The notes under the pieces were generated by a model, which saw nothing but the letters and a program-made list of their open reading frames with translations, had not been told where the DNA came from and ran no database searches. 45,129 nt of DNA from Burkholderiales bacterium Ga0077543 (GTDB lineage Bacteria > Pseudomonadota > Gammaproteobacteria > Burkholderiales > Burkholderiaceae_C): positions 1 to 45,129 of the forward strand of contig LNET01000032.1 of assembly GCA_001464055.1 (NCBI GenBank), in the 5' to 3' direction. Position 1 is the stretch's first letter. Each line of letters begins with the position of its first letter. Below, one piece after another: positions 33,228-42,146 of the stretch. Both the position numbers and the translations under genes were made by a program.

Positions 33228-35150
33228 TCAGCCGCCGGCTTCGAGCACCCGGGCCAGGGCCGGCTCGGCCGCCAGCGCGCGCGCCTGCAGCGCCGCGGCC
33301 TCGGCTTCCTGCCCCTGCGCACGCAGCGAACGCAGCGCGTCGAGCACCACGCCCGCCAACCGTGCCGCCAGGCGCTCGCGGGTCTGCTGCAGGCCGGGCG
33401 AAAGGCGTTCACCGGCCAGCAACGGGCCCCGGTAGAGATCCAGGGCAGGCAGCACCTGGCCGGCCGCCGCCGCGGCCTCGAAGCCGGCGACGTCGCTGAA
33501 CACCCAGCCCGGGTGCAGGCCGATGCGCCCATCGGCCACGCGCACGGCTTCCGGGCTGTCCAGCGACTTGCGCAAGCGCATCACGGCCATCTCCAGGCTG
33601 GCCTTGGGAGCCTCGGCGTCGAGCGAAGGCCACAGCATGTCCATCAGCGTTTCGGCCGGCAGGCCGCCGGGATGCGCCGTCAGCCAGGCCAGCAGTTCGA
33701 GCGGCCGCCGCTGCGGGCGCCGGCTGGCACCAGGGCGCCCCGGCGGGGCGGCGCCCAGCCCGGTGATCAGGACGCCATCGCGCCACACCTGCAGCCCGCC
33801 CAGCACCTGCACGCGCAGGCGCCAGGGCCAGCGTTCGCGCCAGGGCTCGGGGGGCGGCAAGGCGCGCTCGCGCAGGGCGGACTCGACGAACTCGACGGCC
33901 ACCCCGGCATCCAGCGCGATGGCGGCCACGCGCGCGGCCCAGACCGGAAAACTGGACAGGAAGCGGGTGAAGCCCAGCGCTTCGCAGCGGCGAATGGCCT
34001 CGAGCGCCAGCGCCTGCGCCTCGGGGTCGGGGGGCTGGGCATCCAGCGCCTTCACCGCGCGGGCCAGGGCAATCAGCGCCTGCAGCACGTCTTGCTGGCC
34101 GCCGTGCTGCGTGGGCGCCAGGCCCTCCAGGATGGCCAGGGCCTCGTCATGCCGGCCCAGTCCCGTGCAGGCCACGGAACGCAGCTCGATGTAGCCGGCG
34201 CGGTCGCGCTCGGGCACCTCGTGGTCTTCGCACAGCGCCAGGATCAGCGCCGTACGCTCCAGGGCGGCCCCGTACTCGCCGCGGCGCAACTGCAGGGCTG
34301 CCTGGGCGCGCAGGCCCTGGGGCAGCAGGGCCGGCCGAACATGGGCGCGCAAGCGCTCGATGGCCGCCCAGGCGCGCTGGCCGCGCGCCATGTCGTCGGC
34401 GCGCAAGGCCAGCAGCACTTCCTGCCGCGCCACGGCCAGTGCCAGTTCGGGCAGATCGTGCTGCTCCAGCAGCGCCTGGGCCAGGGCCAGGGCCTCGCGC
34501 GCCAGGACGATCTGGCCCCAGTACTCGGCATTGGCCATCACCAGGGTCCACCAGCGGCCCTGCCAGAGCGGGCTGACACCCGGGGCGCGCACGATGTCGT
34601 TGAGCAGGGCCTGCAGGTGTTCCACCCGCGCCAGGTCGTTGCGCATGCCGTCGTGGTCGACGAGCAGCTTGGCGAGCATCACGCGCTCGTCGGGCTGCAG
34701 GCCCGCGCCGGAACGCACGGCCTCGAACACACGCTGGCGCCGCGGCAGCAGCGCCGGGTCTTCGTAGGACCGCGCGTCGTCCAGGCCCGGCAGCGTCAGG
34801 TGCACGGCATCGGCGCGCAACCCGTCCAGGGCGCCAGGATGCCGGCCAGCGGCCGCGTACTGCGCCTCGCAGCGTTCGAAGGCGGCCAGCAGCTCGCGCC
34901 AGTGCCTGAAGTCGGCGAAGGTGCACAGCGTATGCAAGAGCCCTGCGGTGGCGGCACGCCAGGCGCCGGCCAGGTCGCCACTGGCCTGCGCCCGGTGCAA
35001 CTGCGTCAGGCAGGCCTCGTGCACCAGCGGCTGCTCGTGCAGCACCTGGTCGATCAGCATGTCGGGCGCCTGCTCGAAACGCGTTGTATCGACAAAAGGG
35101 TTTGTCACTGTGCTGTACCGGCCGGTGCGGGCTGCAGAAGACGCAGGCAT
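33228..35150 (-). CDS. SARP/BTAD-like transcriptional regulator
   Basis: The 640-residue protein is cytoplasmic. Residues about 30-430 form an all-helical, TPR-like Ala/Leu-rich region that probably senses a partner or ligand. About 440-540 is an OmpR-type winged helix ([64 protein letters not shown]), followed by a short BTAD-like helical tail. SARPs usually place the winged helix first; here it is C-terminal, as in some proteobacterial relatives. The start is uncertain (ATG 35150 or GTG 35108, neither with a good ribosome site). It lies directly upstream of the protease gene, same strand, with a 160-base gap to the mini-ORF that holds the heptamer repeat. Confidence 0.8.
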   Translation of the reverse strand: MPASSAARTGRYSTVTNPFVDTTRFEQAPDMLIDQVLHEQPLVHEACLTQLHRAQASGDLAGAWRAATAGLLHTLCTFADFRHWRELLAAFERCEAQYAAAGRHPGALDGLRADAVHLTLPGLDDARSYEDPALLPRRQRVFEAVRSGAGLQPDERVMLAKLLVDHDGMRNDLARVEHLQALLNDIVRAPGVSPLWQGRWWTLVMANAEYWGQIVLAREALALAQALLEQHDLPELALAVARQEVLLALRADDMARGQRAWAAIERLRAHVRPALLPQGLRAQAALQLRRGEYGAALERTALILALCEDHEVPERDRAGYIELRSVACTGLGRHDEALAILEGLAPTQHGGQQDVLQALIALARAVKALDAQPPDPEAQALALEAIRRCEALGFTRFLSSFPVWAARVAAIALDAGVAVEFVESALRERALPPPEPWRERWPWRLRVQVLGGLQVWRDGVLITGLGAAPPGRPGASRRPQRRPLELLAWLTAHPGGLPAETLMDMLWPSLDAEAPKASLEMAVMRLRKSLDSPEAVRVADGRIGLHPGWVFSDVAGFEAAAAAGQVLPALDLYRGPLLAGERLSPGLQQTRERLAARLAGVVLDALRSLRAQGQEAEAAALQARALAAEPALARVLEAGG

Positions 35151-35221
35151 CTTATGCCGGCGGGCGCCGCCACACGGCCCGCCGCGGCTGTGGCCTTGCG
35201 CTTGCCGATACGCTGCGGCCC

Positions 35222-37162
35222 ATGGACAAGCTGCTGTGGGTGCTGCTGCCGATCGCCCTGGCCGGCGCCGCCGTGGGCGTGCTGGCCTGGCGCGGGCGCC
35301 TGCCGCCGCGGCCGGTGCTGAACGTCTGGTTCAGCCTGCTGTTGCTGCTGTACGTGCTGATCACGGCCGGGCTGGGCATCTTCTGGGTGGCCAACCAGCA
35401 CCTGCCGGTGTTCGACTGGCATTACGTGTTCGGCTACGCACTGCTGCTTTTGCTGCTGGTGCACCTGGGTTTCAACCTGCGCCGGGTGATGTTCCACCTG
35501 CGTCCGAAGCCAACGGCGGCCACGCCGGCCGCCGCGGCGACTGGACGCAGGCCGCTGCTGGGGGCGTTCGGCGTGCTGGGCCTGGGGGTGGCCGCCGGGC
35601 TGGGCTATTTCATCGGGCTGCGGCATGGCCGCACGGAACTGCGCATCGAGGCCGGGGTGGGCTCGGGGGTGGGCGACCGCGGCGCCACGGCGCTGGCCGT
35701 GGTCGAGCAGTTCCACGACTTCTCGGCCCACACCCGCAGCGGGGTGCTGCGCCGCGCGCCGGGTGCCGACTGGGGCGCACCGCCGCCGCCCTTCAAGCCC
35801 CCCGGCGTCGGGCCGCGTCTGGCCCTGCCTGCAGCACGCAAGCTGCAGGCGGCCACCGCCGCGGGCATCGTGGACGCGGCAGCGCTGGCCGAAATGCTGT
35901 GGCACACCGCCGGCGTCAGCGCGCGCAGCGGCGGCATCCATTTCCGCACCTCGCCTTCATCGGGCGCGCTCTTCGCCACCGAGCTGTACGTGCTGACGCT
36001 CGACATCCCGGGCGTGGCCGCCGGCCTGTGGCACTACGACGTGCCCGGCCACGCGCTGCAGCAGCTGGCAGCAGCCCCGGCCGACGGCAGCCTGCCGGGC
36101 GCGGGCGCGCTGCCGCCCGGCAGCCTGGCGCTGGTGGTGGCCACCGCCATCTTCCGCCGCAGCGGCCACAAGTACCGTGACCGCACCTACCGCTATGTGC
36201 TGGGCGACCTGGGCCATGCCCTGGAAAACCTGCGCGTGGTGGCCCTGCAGGCCGGCGCCCGCGCGACGCTGCTGCAGGCCTTCGACGAAGCCCGCGTGGC
36301 CACGGCGCTGGGCCTGGAAGAACAGGAAGAAGGCGTGCTGGCGATGATGCTGCTGCAGGGCCGAGGGGCAGCGCTCCTGCCGCCACTGCCAGCGCTGGCC
36401 AACACGCCCTGGCAGCCGCCGCTGATGGGCGGAGCACAGGGCGCCACGTCCGAGGCAAGGTCCGGCACCACGCTCGGAATCACCGACGCCATCCACCGCG
36501 CCAGCTCGCTGCGCGCCGCGGCGCTGCCGCCGGCCGGCCACACACCACCCGGCCCGTGGCCGGGGCCGGCGTCAACCCCTTCATCGTGGCAGCGGCTGCC
36601 CCCGGCCGACAGCCGCATCATCGACCCGCTGGCGCTGATCGCCAGCCGCCGTTCCGTGCGCCGCTACAGCCGCGAGCCGCTGGCACTGGCCGACCTGGCG
36701 GCGGTGCTGGCCACGATGGCCCGCCCCGGGCCACTGCTGTCGAACGCGCTGCGCGTCGACGTGCTGGCGCTGCAGGTGGCCGGGCTCGGGGTCGGGGCCT
36801 GGCGGTATCACGCCGCTGCGCACGCCCTGGAACCCCGCGCGCAGGCTGTCGCTGACCCGCGCCGCAGCGCCCGCGCTGCCGGGCTGGACCAGGACGTGAT
36901 CGGGGACGCCGCCGCCGTCTTCGTGCTGGCCATCGACCGCGCCGCCTTCGCCGCCGACCCGGCGGGCGCAGCCCGTGGCTACCGCCATGCCTTCATCGAA
37001 TCCGGGCTGGTGGGTGAACGGGTCTACCTGGAGGCCGGCGCCCGCGGTCTGGGCGTCTGTGCCGTCGGGGCCTTCTACGACGACGAAGCGGCCGCCCTGA
37101 CGGGCAACGACCCGGCGCGCGAATGGGTGGTGCACTTCGCCGCGCTGGGTGTCATCGGCTGA
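35222..37162 (+). CDS. Membrane-anchored protein with two SagB-like nitroreductase domains
   Basis: The 646-residue protein starts with four membrane helices (about 4-22, 34-56, 66-84, 114-133). Histidines at 60, 67, 81 and 92 lie near the second and third helices and could bind heme, as in DUF4405-type cytochromes. A first SagB-type domain (about 195-385) has FRTSPSSGALFATELYVL and RYVLGDLGHALENLRVVALQ. A linker rich in Pro/Ala follows, then a second, more divergent domain (about 465-646) with ASRRSVRRYSREPLALADLA and GLVGERVYLEAGARGLG. SagB-like enzymes are flavin dehydrogenases, known from azoline oxidation in modified peptides, but no YcaO or precursor gene is nearby. The ATG at 35222 has no strong Shine-Dalgarno. 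Confidence 0.8.
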   Translation: MDKLLWVLLPIALAGAAVGVLAWRGRLPPRPVLNVWFSLLLLLYVLITAGLGIFWVANQHLPVFDWHYVFGYALLLLLLVHLGFNLRRVMFHLRPKPTAATPAAAATGRRPLLGAFGVLGLGVAAGLGYFIGLRHGRTELRIEAGVGSGVGDRGATALAVVEQFHDFSAHTRSGVLRRAPGADWGAPPPPFKPPGVGPRLALPAARKLQAATAAGIVDAAALAEMLWHTAGVSARSGGIHFRTSPSSGALFATELYVLTLDIPGVAAGLWHYDVPGHALQQLAAAPADGSLPGAGALPPGSLALVVATAIFRRSGHKYRDRTYRYVLGDLGHALENLRVVALQAGARATLLQAFDEARVATALGLEEQEEGVLAMMLLQGRGAALLPPLPALANTPWQPPLMGGAQGATSEARSGTTLGITDAIHRASSLRAAALPPAGHTPPGPWPGPASTPSSWQRLPPADSRIIDPLALIASRRSVRRYSREPLALADLAAVLATMARPGPLLSNALRVDVLALQVAGLGVGAWRYHAAAHALEPRAQAVADPRRSARAAGLDQDVIGDAAAVFVLAIDRAAFAADPAGAARGYRHAFIESGLVGERVYLEAGARGLGVCAVGAFYDDEAAALTGNDPAREWVVHFAALGVIG

Positions 37163-37168
37163 AGCAGT

Positions 37169-38962
37169 TCATGACGCGGCTGCCAGCTCGCAGCGGTCGG
37201 CGGCAGCCGCGCCGCTGCGCCTGACGCTGCCCCGCTCGGCCACCTTGGCGGCGTACATCGCGGCATCGGCGCGCTTGAGCAGTTCGGCCAGCGAGCCACT
37301 GTCCTGGGGTGCCATGGCATAACCCACGGTCATGCCCAGGCTCAGCCGCAGGCCACCCACCTCGACCGGATCGGCCACGGTCCGCAGCAGCTTGCTGGCC
37401 ACCGCGCGGGCATCGGCCTCGCTGCCCAGCGGCCCGGCCACGACCACGAACTCGTCGCCACCCAGCCTGGCCACCACGTCCTGGCTGCGCACGGCCGACC
37501 GCAGGCGCTGGGCCAGCGCGCGCAATACGGCGTCGCCGGCGTCGTGGCCATGGGTGTCGTTGATGGGCTTGAAACGGTCCAGGTCGATCAGGAAGACGGC
37601 GTAGCCCCGGCTCGGGTCGCAGCGCGACAGCATCGGGTCGGCCACGGCCTGCAGGCCGCGGCGGTTGAGCAGGCCGGTGAGCACATCGGTGTGGGCCATG
37701 GTGGCCAGCAGGTCGCGTTCCTGCACCGCCTTTTCGCCGGCCTTCTGGCTGGCCTGGGTGCGCAGGGCCAGCACCACCATCCAGGTCAGCAGTTCCGTCA
37801 GCGTGCCGAACTGGAACGCGTGCCCGACCCAGAACCCGATAGGCAAGAAACCGCGTTGCAGCAGCGTGAAGCACAGCGCGCAGGCCCCGAACACGGCCCA
37901 GCCGGCCAGCAGATAACGCGCACCGCGATCGCCCGCCCGCGCCATGCGCCATGCCGTGGGCAAGGCCAGCAGCAGCGGCGCCGGGCTCAGCAGCACGTTG
38001 AAGCGGTGGGCTGTGCGGTAGTCCAGGAACCCCAGCGCGAACAAGCCCAGCACCAGCAGCAACAGCCCGGCCAGGGCGCGCATGGCCCGGCTGAGCCAGG
38101 GGTTGCGCTGATCGAGTTCGAGCACGGCGTTCGCGTACATGAAGGCGCTGCCCAGGCCCACCAGACCGGCCAGCAGCGTCATCTTCTGGCTGGCCCAGCC
38201 CACCTCGCCCCAGACATGCTGCACACCCAGCCCGAAGTAGCTGAAGAAGAACAGCCCCGTGCCCAGCAGGTTCAGCGAATACCACAGATGGGCCGGGTCG
38301 CGCAGCGCCCGGCCCTGGGCCAGGGCATAGGCCAGCAGGCAGAGCAGCGCACCGCACAGGCCGCCCTGCAACAGTTGCTCGCGCGACTCGGCGATCCAGA
38401 AAGTCTCAGGGCGCACCAGCCGGATCGGCATGATCAGGCCCCCGGTGCTGCTGACCACGGCCAGCAGCTGGTAGCGCTGCCCCGACTGCAGCGTCAGCGG
38501 CACGGCCAAGGCCCGGCTGGCCAAGGCCCGTTCGCTGAAGGGGTGATGATCGCCCAGGACCCATTGCTGGCGCTGCCCGTCGGGCCCGATCAGCAGCAGC
38601 TCGACATGGTCCAGCGAGGGGTAGTCGATCTCCAGTATCCAGTCGCCGCCACTGCCCGGGGCCACCAGCCATTCCAGCGACAGCGCCACGGCCTGCCGCT
38701 GCGGACCCAGGTTGCCCATGGGCGGCTGGGCTGCGTGCCAGCCTTCAGCGTCAGGCTCGGCTTTCAGGTATTCCACCGTGCTGCCTTCGGGCAGCCCGGT
38801 TCGCAGGCGCAGCGCCTGCCAGATGTCCTGGGGGCTGGTCTGCGGGCTCAACACCAGGGAGGGAGCAGGCGCGGGCTCGGACCCCGCCCAGGCGACCGGC
38901 CCCAGCCCCATCCACACCAGCAGCAGACAGGCGAGCGCCCGCAGAACCTGACGGGCTGCCAT
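37169..38962 (-). CDS. 7TMR-DISM diguanylate cyclase
   Basis: The 597-residue inner-membrane protein has a signal peptide (MAARQVLRALACLLLVWMG), a periplasmic 7TMR-DISMED2-like sensor (about 35-185), seven membrane helices (about 195-400) and a cytoplasmic GGDEF domain. The active-site loop is RLGGDEFVVVAG, metal/substrate residues lie in FLIDLDRFKPINDTHGHDAGD, and an RxxD inhibitory site (RSQD) sits five residues before GGDEF. It should make c-di-GMP with product inhibition. A GTG at 39007 (MADIPSVSH) is an alternative start giving 612 residues. It converges on the SagB-like gene with only six bases between stops. Confidence 0.9.
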   Translation of the reverse strand: MAARQVLRALACLLLVWMGLGPVAWAGSEPAPAPSLVLSPQTSPQDIWQALRLRTGLPEGSTVEYLKAEPDAEGWHAAQPPMGNLGPQRQAVALSLEWLVAPGSGGDWILEIDYPSLDHVELLLIGPDGQRQQWVLGDHHPFSERALASRALAVPLTLQSGQRYQLLAVVSSTGGLIMPIRLVRPETFWIAESREQLLQGGLCGALLCLLAYALAQGRALRDPAHLWYSLNLLGTGLFFFSYFGLGVQHVWGEVGWASQKMTLLAGLVGLGSAFMYANAVLELDQRNPWLSRAMRALAGLLLLVLGLFALGFLDYRTAHRFNVLLSPAPLLLALPTAWRMARAGDRGARYLLAGWAVFGACALCFTLLQRGFLPIGFWVGHAFQFGTLTELLTWMVVLALRTQASQKAGEKAVQERDLLATMAHTDVLTGLLNRRGLQAVADPMLSRCDPSRGYAVFLIDLDRFKPINDTHGHDAGDAVLRALAQRLRSAVRSQDVVARLGGDEFVVVAGPLGSEADARAVASKLLRTVADPVEVGGLRLSLGMTVGYAMAPQDSGSLAELLKRADAAMYAAKVAERGSVRRSGAAAADRCELAAAS

Positions 38963-39061
38963 CTGGGAAGGACGACGGGCATGAGACACCGAAGGAATAT
39001 CGGCCACACCGCGCAGGACTGAAGTCCGGGCTGCGCCCGGTCGGACCTGGCCTGGCGCTGG

Positions 39062-39553
39062 TCACCAGCGCCGATGCGCACCCCGGCCACCCCGCGCAGC
39101 AGGCGGAACAGGCGCGACAGGCACAAGAGGTCCGACCGGCGCTGGCGGGTCGGCCGGCGGACCCGGCTGCGCCAGGCCGTTCAGGATGCCGCAGTGCGCC
39201 GCGTCGTGCACACCTGCGCATTGCTCGCGCAGCGCCTTGAGCTGCTTTTCCAGCTGGCGCAATTCGCGGATGCGGGTGGCCACGTGGCCGATGTGCGCAT
39301 CGAGCAGGGCATTGACCTGTCCGCATTCCGACTGCGGTGCGTCCTTGAATTGCAGCAGCAAGCGGATCTCGTCCAGCGTCATGTCCAGCGAGCGGCAGTG
39401 GCGCACGAAGGCCAGCCGTTCGACATGACCGGGCCCGTAGATGCGGTAGTTGCCCTCGCTGCGCGGTGCCTGCGGCAGCAGGCCTTCACGTTCGTAATAG
39501 CGGATGGTCTCGACCTGGGTCTGCGCAGCCACGGCCAGTGCACCGATCTTCAT
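39062..39553 (-). CDS. MerR-family Cd(II)/Pb(II)-type regulator
   Basis: The 163-residue regulator has the MerR helix-turn-helix and wing (KIGALAVAAQTQVETIRYYE; GNYRIYGPGHVERLAFVRHC) and a dimerisation helix. Metal-site cysteines are Cys77 (QSECGQVN), Cys112 (REQCAGVH) and Cys121 (AAHCGILNGL). That spacing is typical of CadR/PbrR, which respond to Cd2+, Pb2+ or Zn2+. A Pro-rich C-terminal tail (about 129-155) is longer than usual. It diverges from a CDF transporter gene whose promoter has the distorted spacing that MerR proteins correct. Confidence 0.92.
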   Translation of the reverse strand: MKIGALAVAAQTQVETIRYYEREGLLPQAPRSEGNYRIYGPGHVERLAFVRHCRSLDMTLDEIRLLLQFKDAPQSECGQVNALLDAHIGHVATRIRELRQLEKQLKALREQCAGVHDAAHCGILNGLAQPGPPADPPAPVGPLVPVAPVPPAARGGRGAHRRW

Positions 39554-39590
39554 CGCACTTCCTTTCCGAACGGGCCTCGAGCTTAGCCGC

Positions 39591-39621
39591 TTGACTCTGT
39601 AGCCACTTCAGGGTTTCCAAT
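39591..39621 (+). promoter_or_regulatory. MerR-type promoter/operator for the CDF gene
   Basis: TTGACT (39591-39596) and TCCAAT (39616-39621) are separated by 19 bases, the overlong spacing typical of MerR-activated promoters. The spacer holds an imperfect dyad, CTGTAG/CTTCAG, within ACTCTGTAG...CTTCAGGGT, similar to pbr/cad operators. Confidence 0.75.
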
Positions 39622-39648
39622 GCCCGCATCGACCCCCGAAAGCCCGCC

Positions 39649-40293
39649 ATGAGCAATTCTTGCGGCAGCCACGGCTGCGCCGCCACCCACCCCACCACAG
39701 CAGTCAGCCCGCGCTACCGCCGCGTGTTGTGGGCAGCGCTGGTCATCAACGCCGCGATGTTCGGCGTCGAACTGGCCGGCGGCCTGCATTCCGGCTCGGT
39801 GTCGCTGCTGGCCGACGCCGTCGACTTCTTCGGCGACGCCGCCAACTACGGCATTTCGCTGCTGGTGCTGGGCATGGCGCTGACCTGGCGCGCGCGCGCC
39901 GCACTGTTCAAGGGCCTGACGATGGGCGCCTTCGGCATTTTCGTGCTGGGGCGGGCGGCCTGGTCAGCAACCACGGGCACCGTGCCCGAGCCGCTGACGA
40001 TGGGGCTGATCGGCGCACTAGCCCTGCTGGCCAACGTGGCGGTGGCCGTGATGTTGTACGCCTGGCGCGAGGGCGACGCCAACATGCGGTCGGTGTGGCT
40101 GTGCAGCCGCAACGACGCCATCGGCAACCTGGCGGTGATGGCTGCCGCGCTGGGCGTGTCCGGCACCACCAGCGGCTGGCCCGACCTGGCCGTGGCCGCC
40201 GTGATGGGCGTGCTGGCGCTGACGGCGGCGCAATCGGTCGCCAGGCAGGCCAGGGCCGAGCTTCGGCCCGGACCGACAGCCCGGGCGGGCTGA
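39649..40293 (+). CDS. Short CDF-family heavy-metal transporter
   Basis: The 214-residue membrane protein is a cation diffusion facilitator of CzcD type, but lacks most of the C-terminal cytoplasmic domain (usual length near 300). The N-terminus is Cys/His-rich (SCGSHGCAATHP). Helix 2 has GSVSLLADAVDFFGDAANYG, where the usual HxxxD is DxxxD. Helix 5 has CSRNDAIGNLAVM, where HxxxD becomes DxxxN. The altered ligands suggest a metal other than Zn2+, plausibly Cd2+ or Pb2+ given the regulator. It is controlled by the divergent MerR gene through the 19-base-spaced promoter. Confidence 0.88.
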   Translation: MSNSCGSHGCAATHPTTAVSPRYRRVLWAALVINAAMFGVELAGGLHSGSVSLLADAVDFFGDAANYGISLLVLGMALTWRARAALFKGLTMGAFGIFVLGRAAWSATTGTVPEPLTMGLIGALALLANVAVAVMLYAWREGDANMRSVWLCSRNDAIGNLAVMAAALGVSGTTSGWPDLAVAAVMGVLALTAAQSVARQARAELRPGPTARAG

Positions 40294-40423
40294 AACCAGG
40301 GGAACAACAGGCCAATCATGTCGAAATGCAACAAGCCCGCCGACCGGCCAGCCCCACCCTAGGATCGATCCCAGGTACACCGGGCTGTTGCGGATGGCTA
40401 AGCTCTGCGCACACTGAAGGGGC

Positions 40424-42067
40424 ATGCTCATGACAGGAATCGGCCAGCAACCTGCACGGTTCGAACCCAGCCGTTCACCCGAGGTGGCCAGGGCCACGAG
40501 CGACGTCGAAAGACTGTTGTCGACGCGTGGCCTGGGCTGGGTCGACCGGGCCGAGGCCCAGGGCGCGGCCAGCCGGATCGGGGCACTGGCCCCGCAGCTG
40601 GCCGACTCGGTCGTGGACCAGCTGGCCCGCACCGGGCAGCTCGACCGCCTGGCCGCAGAGGTCATGGACACGGCCTGGGTGGGCCCGGGCCTCACCGCCG
40701 ACCAGCGTGCCGACTTCATGAAGGCCATGGCCGAGCGCCTGGACGGCCCTTCGCTGGCGAGCCTGTCGCGGTCCTTCGCGCGCACCGACCCCGGCACCGG
40801 GGGCTATGCGCCAGTGGCGGAACTGGCCCATGCCGTGGCGCGCCACGCCTCGCCTGCAGCCCGGCTGGAATACATCCGGGAATTGGCCGGGCAGACCACC
40901 GACCTGCCCAACCACCACGTGGGCGGTATGGCCCAGTTCGACGGCCAGAGACGCCTGGGCGACCCCGAGGCCCGGGCCGTGGCCGAAGTGATCACCTCGT
41001 TCAGGGACGACCCGGCGTCGGCGCGGGCGGCCTTCACCGCCCTGAGCCGCACACCCGGCGCCATCGATGCCGTGATGACAGCGGCCATGAACACCGAGCA
41101 GGACTGGGGCATGACCAACGGCTGGCACACCGAAAGTTCTGACCGAAGCACTTACCGCCAGCTGATGCAGACCGCGGCCAACATGGAAGGCGCCTACTTC
41201 GGCACTCGCGAAGAGAACGCCGTGCGGGCCCTGGGCGACCAGGTCTTCGATGCAGCCGCACGCGTGATCGACCCGCGCGACGTGGCACCCGCCGACCTGG
41301 TGTTCCGGGCCTCACCGATGAGTGCCCAGGCCACGCTGATGGCCGGCATTTCCGAAGCCGTGTACCAGCGGTCCGGCGCACCTGAAGGTGCGACCCGGGT
41401 GACCGATGCGCAGCTCTCGACCATGGGCATCGACCCCCGCCTGCTGCACAAGCCGGACATCGGCTTCGAGGCCGGCCTGTACCGACTGGACACGGGTGGC
41501 TACGCACTCGCGTTCCGCGGCACCGACGACTGGAGCCTCGCTTTGAGGGGCGACACCGACGACAACCTGGGACAGGGCATGGGCAGGGGGTCGCTGCAGC
41601 ATACAGCCGCGACCGTCGCGGCCATGGACGTGAGCCTGGTGGTCGGCGCAGCGAACCTGCAGTTCACAGGCCATTCTCTGGGCGGCGGCCTGGCGGCCAC
41701 GGCGGCCGGGCGCACCGGCCTGCAGGCCACCACCTTCAACGCCGCCGGCATTGCCAACGAAACCATCAGCGGCCACTCCCTGCGCTTTGCCGATGGCCAG
41801 GTCACCAACTACCGCACCACCGGCGACGTGATGAGCTTCCTGAACGGTGGGCCGGCGCCCACACGATACCTGCGCGCACTGGGCGTGAGCGAACTGCGCG
41901 AGTTCCCGGCTTCGGTGGGCCAGAACGTCGACATGGGCAACCCGCTGGCCCGGGTGTACCTGGGCCAGAGCCTCGAAAGCTGGTGGCCCGGCCGCATTGT
42001 CGAAGGCGGCAAGTTCGGTGGCCATCAACACCTGATGGACGAGGTACTGCGCCATCGCCGGCAGTGA
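40424..42067 (+). CDS. Lipase-like alpha/beta-hydrolase, possible secreted effector
   Basis: The 547-residue protein has a helical N-terminal region (about 20-300) with no signal peptide, then a class-3-lipase-like domain. The nucleophile elbow is GHSLGGGLAATAAG with Ser418; likely triad partners are Asp468 (RTTGDVMSFL) and His534 or His536 (GGHQHLMDEV). YALAFRGTDDW earlier in the domain matches the FRGT strand of such lipases. An ATG at 40430 is better placed after AAGGGG than the one at 40424. The absence of a signal peptide, the long helical N-terminus and the following ankyrin lipoprotein gene fit an exported antibacterial or anti-host lipase with its immunity protein, but no secretion genes are nearby. 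The N-terminal family is not recognised. Confidence 0.75.
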   Translation: MLMTGIGQQPARFEPSRSPEVARATSDVERLLSTRGLGWVDRAEAQGAASRIGALAPQLADSVVDQLARTGQLDRLAAEVMDTAWVGPGLTADQRADFMKAMAERLDGPSLASLSRSFARTDPGTGGYAPVAELAHAVARHASPAARLEYIRELAGQTTDLPNHHVGGMAQFDGQRRLGDPEARAVAEVITSFRDDPASARAAFTALSRTPGAIDAVMTAAMNTEQDWGMTNGWHTESSDRSTYRQLMQTAANMEGAYFGTREENAVRALGDQVFDAAARVIDPRDVAPADLVFRASPMSAQATLMAGISEAVYQRSGAPEGATRVTDAQLSTMGIDPRLLHKPDIGFEAGLYRLDTGGYALAFRGTDDWSLALRGDTDDNLGQGMGRGSLQHTAATVAAMDVSLVVGAANLQFTGHSLGGGLAATAAGRTGLQATTFNAAGIANETISGHSLRFADGQVTNYRTTGDVMSFLNGGPAPTRYLRALGVSELREFPASVGQNVDMGNPLARVYLGQSLESWWPGRIVEGGKFGGHQHLMDEVLRHRRQ

Positions 42068-42074
42068 GGTTCGC

Positions 42075-42092
42075 ATTCGCGGCATTCGCGGC
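42075..42092 (+). repeat. Two tandem 9-bp repeats between effector-like and ankyrin genes
   Basis: ATTCGCGGC is repeated twice directly (42075-42083, 42084-42092), followed by the shortened copy ATCGGC. The repeat is in the 79-base gap between the two genes. Confidence 0.6.
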
Positions 42093-42146
42093 ATCGGCAA
42101 GGCTCATGGCGGTGCCGGCGACAGGGCTCGCGCTGTCCGCTGGCAG

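Noticed and set aside
35222..37162. Thiazole/oxazole-modified microcin cluster
   Set aside because: Apart from the SagB-like domains no YcaO cyclodehydratase, leader peptide or exporter is present between 30394 and 42911.
38963..39007. 15-residue longer start of the diguanylate cyclase (GTG 39007)
   Set aside because: It has no ribosome site and would put a polar stretch before a clean signal peptide; kept only as an alternative.
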